Origin: Candidatus Glassbacteria bacterium RIFCSPLOWO2_12_FULL_58_11 | GTDB taxonomy: Bacteria > Gemmatimonadota > Glassbacteria > GWA2-58-10 | Reading direction: 5' to 3' | Length of the DNA: 17,744 nt | Assembly (NCBI GenBank): GCA_001780825.1 | Contig: MFIX01000122.1 | Coordinates: 1 to 17,744, forward strand | Shown: positions 14,516 to 17,744 of the stretch, in pieces | Numbering within the stretch: the first letter of the stretch is position 1 | Layout of the letters: every line of letters starts with the position of its first letter | Position numbers and translations under genes: made by a program | Notes under the pieces: generated by a model | What the model was told of the DNA's origin: nothing | What the model saw: the letters and a program-made list of their open reading frames with translations, nothing else | Database searches by the model: none

Positions 14516-16342
14516 TCAGCGCTGCTTTCCCGACCACAGGGTTTCTTCATCTACCCCGGCCGGCCGCGGCCCATAGTGCGGGAGCGCCTGCCCCAGCTCG
14601 TAAGCGCCGAGATCGGGGGCCTTGCCGGAAAAATTGTCGTTCACCCCGGGAATGACCACTCCCGCATCCACCGCCGCGGAGCCGGGCCGGAGCTGAAGGT
14701 CAGCGGGCAGGCGCTCGGGGTAAACCGGATCTGGGAAACTGACACCCTCCTTGAATACTCCCAGGTCAACCTGAATCGAATGATCGCCGCCGGTGAGCTC
14801 GCGCAGGCCCGCCAGGCTGCTGATTTCCCGGTCGCCGAACAGCCCGGTGAAAGGAGTCTTGTAAGTCCCCACCCCGTTATAATCGAAGACACAACTGCTA
14901 TTGTATCCCGGCAGGTAAACCGCCCGCCCGGTGCCGCTCGAATAGCGCCCCTGCTGGCCGCCGCCGGTCCCGCCGATACAGAGGTTGTTCTGGAAGATCG
15001 TGCGCGAATAGGCGCCCTGGCCGTGGTGCTCGGAAAATCCATCCCCAGCCTTGAGCGAGGTGTTGTGAAGAAACAGGTTGCCCACGCTGTGGCGCTCGAG
15101 CTTGAAAGGATACATGGCGATATTGTACATAACGTTGCGGATGAAATAGGTCGGCCCGCCCAGGCCCGGCTGGGAGCTGAGGCCCATCCCGCAGTTGGTG
15201 ATCCGGTTGCGCATGATCCGGCAGTTGCTCATGCAGAAATCCGCCTCGATCCCGTCATCCGGGCCGACCAGAATATCATTGTTGTAGATGTCGATACAGA
15301 TCTGGTCACTCACCCAATGGCCTTCCATGGTAGAGATACAGTCGCGGTAGCCGGAGACCCGGTTGTAGCAGATCACGTTGCCCGGCCCGGTGATCTCGAT
15401 CCCCTCGCCCTGGTTGGCCCCTCCGCCCCAGATACTGCGCGAGCCGATACTCTCGTTGACCCAGGGTATTTTGTAGGTCACCACGTTGTCGGCGATATAG
15501 CAGTTGCGGCAGCCCGGCGGCTGCTTGGCGATAATTCCGAACCTGGCGTTGACTTTGCAGAAGCGCACGCTGACATCCTCGGCGAAGCGCAGGTTAAGAC
15601 TGCCGTTGACAGTCAGCCCCTCGAGGATCAGGTAACGGCAGCGTTCCAGGGAAAGCTCGTCAAAGTTGCTGCCGATCACCGGGTGCGCGTTGTCGGCGCG
15701 GATGACCAGCGGCTTGCCGGGCTCGCCGCTGCGGTCGATGGCCGTCTCGAAATAGTAGCCGGGGGAGAGCAGCAGGATGTCTCCGGGCCGGGCCGTACGC
15801 AGCGAGTCCCGGAATGTCTCGGGGTTGACATTTTTGACCGGAGCGTCCGCAGCCGGTTTCGGTACGGCCCGGGTCCGCGCCTTGACTTCTTTTTGCGCCG
15901 AGCCGCCGTCCGGGTCATTAAGTGTCAGCCGGATTTCGTATTCAGTGTCCGGTTTCAGGTCGAAAAGACTGCCGGAATGTTTATTTTCCCAGCGGTAGAG
16001 CGGACCGCTCAGCCTCGGCTCCATGGGATGGTCGGCCGGGACCCGCACCAACGGCATCCCCTTGCGCCACTGTTCCTGGCCGCTCATCCGGTATTCCACT
16101 CCGACAACCCCGTTCAAGTTTTCGTCCCCCTCGATTCGCCATTCCACCGCCAGGTTCGTGATTGTGGGATAGGGCGTGCTGACCGCACCAGCGACAGTTG
16201 CATTTTCGGCGGCCAGCGGCAGGCAGGTAATAGCTAACAGGGCGAAGGCCGGCAGGAAGGCCCGGGCAAAGGCGCTCAGGCCTGCCGGATATCTCGCCCC
16301 TTTGGCAGCCGGTTGTTTGCCGACGCTGAGTTCGTTCCGCAT
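14516..16342 (-). CDS. Secreted right-handed parallel beta-helix protein, copy 1
   Basis: The 608-residue product has a long basic leader and a signal-peptide core (FLPAFALLAITCLPLAAE), then the same FN3-like domain and beta-helix as its downstream neighbour. The helix blocks GGGANQGEGIEITGPGNVICYNRV, DGIEADFCMSNCRIMRNRITNC and MGLSSQPGLGGPTYFIRNVMYN are nearly identical between the copies. The outer loops and the stretch before the C-terminal cap differ more. The ATG at 16342 has AAGGAG (16351-16356) 8 nt upstream; the open frame back to 16471 runs through an extragenic palindrome and is rejected. The gene ends 62 nt before the second copy starts. A role in extracellular polysaccharide breakdown is likely from the fold and from neighbouring glycan genes, but the activity is unknown. 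Confidence 0.88.
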   Translation of the reverse strand: MRNELSVGKQPAAKGARYPAGLSAFARAFLPAFALLAITCLPLAAENATVAGAVSTPYPTITNLAVEWRIEGDENLNGVVGVEYRMSGQEQWRKGMPLVRVPADHPMEPRLSGPLYRWENKHSGSLFDLKPDTEYEIRLTLNDPDGGSAQKEVKARTRAVPKPAADAPVKNVNPETFRDSLRTARPGDILLLSPGYYFETAIDRSGEPGKPLVIRADNAHPVIGSNFDELSLERCRYLILEGLTVNGSLNLRFAEDVSVRFCKVNARFGIIAKQPPGCRNCYIADNVVTYKIPWVNESIGSRSIWGGGANQGEGIEITGPGNVICYNRVSGYRDCISTMEGHWVSDQICIDIYNNDILVGPDDGIEADFCMSNCRIMRNRITNCGMGLSSQPGLGGPTYFIRNVMYNIAMYPFKLERHSVGNLFLHNTSLKAGDGFSEHHGQGAYSRTIFQNNLCIGGTGGGQQGRYSSGTGRAVYLPGYNSSCVFDYNGVGTYKTPFTGLFGDREISSLAGLRELTGGDHSIQVDLGVFKEGVSFPDPVYPERLPADLQLRPGSAAVDAGVVIPGVNDNFSGKAPDLGAYELGQALPHYGPRPAGVDEETLWSGKQR

Positions 16343-16425
16343 CAGTTCTTCTCCTTCCGCAAAAGCAATCGGGTTCGAGAGGTGTGTTGAAATATTTTCT
16401 ATCGGGTTGGTTATGCCCCGGTGCC

Positions 16426-16453
16426 GTAGGGACGGTTCGCGAACCGCCCCTAC
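16426..16453. repeat. 28-bp extragenic palindrome
   Basis: The left half GTAGGGACGGTTCG is the reverse complement of the right half CGAACCGCCCCTAC with one mismatch (13 of 14 pairs). It resembles the GTAGGGGCGG-type dispersed palindromes seen in intergenic DNA of many environmental bacteria. It lies between a possible promoter and the first beta-helix gene, so it would form a hairpin in that leader. Confidence 0.75.
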
Positions 16454-16493
16454 AATTGCTTGATAATTCAAATGTTACGGCTTCTTGTTAAAT

Positions 16494-16521
16494 ATTTTAT
16501 GCCTCAACCAGGAAATCACAA
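16494..16521 (-). promoter_or_regulatory. Possible sigma70-type promoter for the beta-helix genes
   Basis: On the minus strand TTGTGA (16516-16521) is followed after 16 nt by TAAAAT (16494-16499). This lies about 150 nt before the first beta-helix start, in the largest gap upstream of the minus-strand run. Whether this organism uses such hexamers is unknown. Confidence 0.3.
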
Positions 16522-16608
16522 ATGATAATTAAACGCGCTTCTCAAGGCAGCCAGGCTTAGTCAGCCGCTTCGCCTGGATTGAAAACCAGGAAAAAGATTT
16601 TCGGAAAA

Positions 16609-17553
16609 TCACCTCTTGAAATCCTCTGAGTTAAAGGGATACGATCCCGGCGGCAGGGGCCGCGGCCTCTTGAATCGGTGTGTCTGCGGATCGAGGTCCA
16701 GGAAGCGGGCCAGGGTCAGGCCCCACATACCTTCCCTGATCTCCTCCGGCACCTGATTGGCCTCCAGGAACCGCTCGAACTCCCCGATTTTTTCCTCGAC
16801 CATCTGCACCTGAGTGTCGCTGCCGAAAACGATATGCTCGAAAGCGCCGGGTTTGCCACCCAGCTTAGCCCACCAGAGGATTTTGCGGAAGATGTCAAGC
16901 TGGCCGGTCATCTCGAGCTTGATCAGGCTGGAGCCCGAGATGTCGAAATAAAGGTTCGGGTTCCAGCGGCAGGCCTCGGCCGCCTCATCGAACCAGGGAT
17001 TGCCGAAATGCGCGCCCTGGACAATAGTTCTCGGGAATGCCCGGGCGATCAAATCGAGATAAATCGGCCGCATCCGCGCCGAGGAGCTTTGGACAGGCTT
17101 ATCGGTGACACCAAAGCGGCCGGTGATCCCGGTGTGAAACAGCATCACCAGGCCCAGGCTCTCACAGGTCCGGTAAAGCTGAAAGTACTTTTCGTCATCC
17201 CAGTTTTTCTCCGGGGAGTGAAACTTTATTCCCACGAAACCGGCCCGGTAGAATTCCTCGATCTCCCGAACCGCGTTCGGATCATCCGGCTTCACTTGCC
17301 CGTAACCGATAAATACGTCCGGATAATCCTGTATTGCTTTCTTCACTAGCGCGAAATTGCTCATCGGGGTGAGGGTGCAGCACATGGCGTTATGCCTGCG
17401 GTAGACCTCGACGGTTTTCTGTACCCATTCCTCAGTATCCCGGGCGTGATAGTGCGAATCGAGGATAAACCTCCCTGCGCTACGCCCCGGGGAATAGGCA
17501 TACAGCAGGAGGGCTAAAATTACCTGAACCACTAAAAGCTTACGGGTTTTCAT
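16609..17553 (-). CDS. Exported amidohydrolase_2 (ACMSD-like) metal-dependent hydrolase
   Basis: The 314-residue protein starts with a basic n-region and a hydrophobic core (LLVVQVILALLLYAYSPGRSAG) that reads as a signal peptide or membrane anchor. The TIM-barrel metal site of the amidohydrolase-2 family is visible: His34 and His36 in DSHYHARD, GIKFH (Lys110, His112), His140 in LFHTG, His182 in GAHFG and Asp246 in FGSD. Relatives are decarboxylases or lactone/amide hydrolases, usually cytoplasmic, so an exported copy is less common. The ATG has GGAG (17559-17562) 5 nt upstream. It is only 49 nt after the P5CDH stop, so the two are probably co-transcribed. Substrate unknown. Confidence 0.87.
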   Translation of the reverse strand: MKTRKLLVVQVILALLLYAYSPGRSAGRFILDSHYHARDTEEWVQKTVEVYRRHNAMCCTLTPMSNFALVKKAIQDYPDVFIGYGQVKPDDPNAVREIEEFYRAGFVGIKFHSPEKNWDDEKYFQLYRTCESLGLVMLFHTGITGRFGVTDKPVQSSSARMRPIYLDLIARAFPRTIVQGAHFGNPWFDEAAEACRWNPNLYFDISGSSLIKLEMTGQLDIFRKILWWAKLGGKPGAFEHIVFGSDTQVQMVEEKIGEFERFLEANQVPEEIREGMWGLTLARFLDLDPQTHRFKRPRPLPPGSYPFNSEDFKR

Positions 17554-17602
17554 CCAGACTCCGGGTTAAAAAGTTTGCCACGCACGAAAAATTTTCAGAT
17601 TG

Positions 17603-17744
17603 TCAATCAGGACGTGGGCCAGGCTCCCGGTCAGGGGAGAACCCGCGCCGCAGTGTGTTTTCGACCACGTTCCGCGGTACCATGAACTGCATGAGATAAT
17701 CCGGACCGCCGGCCTTGGAGCCGATCCCCGACATCTTGAAGCCG
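17603..17744 (-). CDS. Delta-1-pyrroline-5-carboxylate dehydrogenase, C-terminal fragment
   Basis: Only the last 46 codons lie in the window, read from the right edge to the TGA at 17605-17603. The segment GFKMSGIGSKAGGPDYLMQF, followed by VPRNVVENTLRRGFSP, is the characteristic C-terminus of RocA/PutA-type P5C (glutamate semialdehyde) dehydrogenases, which oxidise P5C to glutamate with NAD. The frame continues past the window edge. It heads the minus-strand run, 49 nt before the amidohydrolase, and links to the ornithine-to-proline genes further on. A different aldehyde dehydrogenase is unlikely given the SGIGSKAGGPDYL motif. Confidence 0.85.
   Translation of the reverse strand, partial: GFKMSGIGSKAGGPDYLMQFMVPRNVVENTLRRGFSPDREPGPRPD

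Noticed and set aside
14453..16237. Long + strand open frame of 594 codons opposite the first beta-helix gene
   Set aside because: It is antisense to a gene with a signal peptide, family motifs and a clear paralogue. Its protein is rich in V, A, D, R and H with no domain character, as expected of a GC-rich shadow frame.
16343..16471. N-terminal extension of the first beta-helix gene
   Set aside because: It runs through the extragenic palindrome and lacks a signal peptide at its start, while the ATG at 16342 has AAGGAG at good spacing.
1..17744. CRISPR array, phage defence system or toxin-antitoxin pair
   Set aside because: No regularly spaced repeats with unique spacers and no nuclease, toxin or antitoxin-like genes were seen.

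Overview
The window looks like a chromosomal stretch from an uncultured, polysaccharide-degrading Gram-negative bacterium, probably of the FCB/PVC type (Latescibacterota, Glassbacteria, Planctomycetota or a similar group). This rests on gene content only: a Tat-exported GH109-type oxidoreductase/glycosidase, a Tat-exported Cys-type sulfatase, large secreted parallel beta-helix proteins and moderately GC-rich DNA. No phylogenetic marker is complete enough to fix the phylum.

Left part (1-1632, + strand). The 3' portion of moeA (molybdenum insertion into molybdopterin) is followed by an AT-rich, gene-free stretch. It holds degenerate 9-bp tandem repeats, the 3' half of a tRNA-Val(UAC) gene without its 5' half, and that tRNA's intact intrinsic terminator. 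This is the layout of an attR-type junction of an element integrated in a tRNA gene, with the element on the moeA side. A 13-bp inverted repeat made of two near-palindromes then lies upstream of a Tat-exported GH109-like protein (1633-2952). A gene-free region of about 620 bp follows (2953-3575).

Right part (3576-17744). Every gene is on the minus strand, so transcription runs right to left: the 3' tail of a delta-1-pyrroline-5-carboxylate dehydrogenase (P5CDH, running off the right edge), an exported amidohydrolase, two tandem paralogous secreted beta-helix proteins, an ornithine cyclodeaminase of the LOR/SDH (archaeal Ocd/AgrE) family, an alanine/ornithine racemase-family enzyme, an NhaC-family antiporter, an SSS-family sodium symporter, an HpcH/HpaI-type aldolase, a sulfatase and a TauE/SafE-type permease. 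Several starts were moved downstream to codons with clear Shine-Dalgarno sequences.

Two themes emerge. The first is amino acid use. Racemase plus cyclodeaminase would turn D- or L-ornithine into L-proline and ammonia, and the P5CDH at the right edge would finish proline oxidation to glutamate; the Na+-coupled transporters between these genes could feed the route. The second is glycan use: the GH109-like enzyme, the sulfatase, the aldolase, a possible sulfite/anion exporter and the secreted beta-helix proteins suggest attack on sulfated, amino-sugar-containing polysaccharide. The side-by-side racemase and archaeal-type cyclodeaminase, and the recent duplication of the beta-helix gene, are the most interesting points. 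The pathway assignments are inferences from family membership and gene order.
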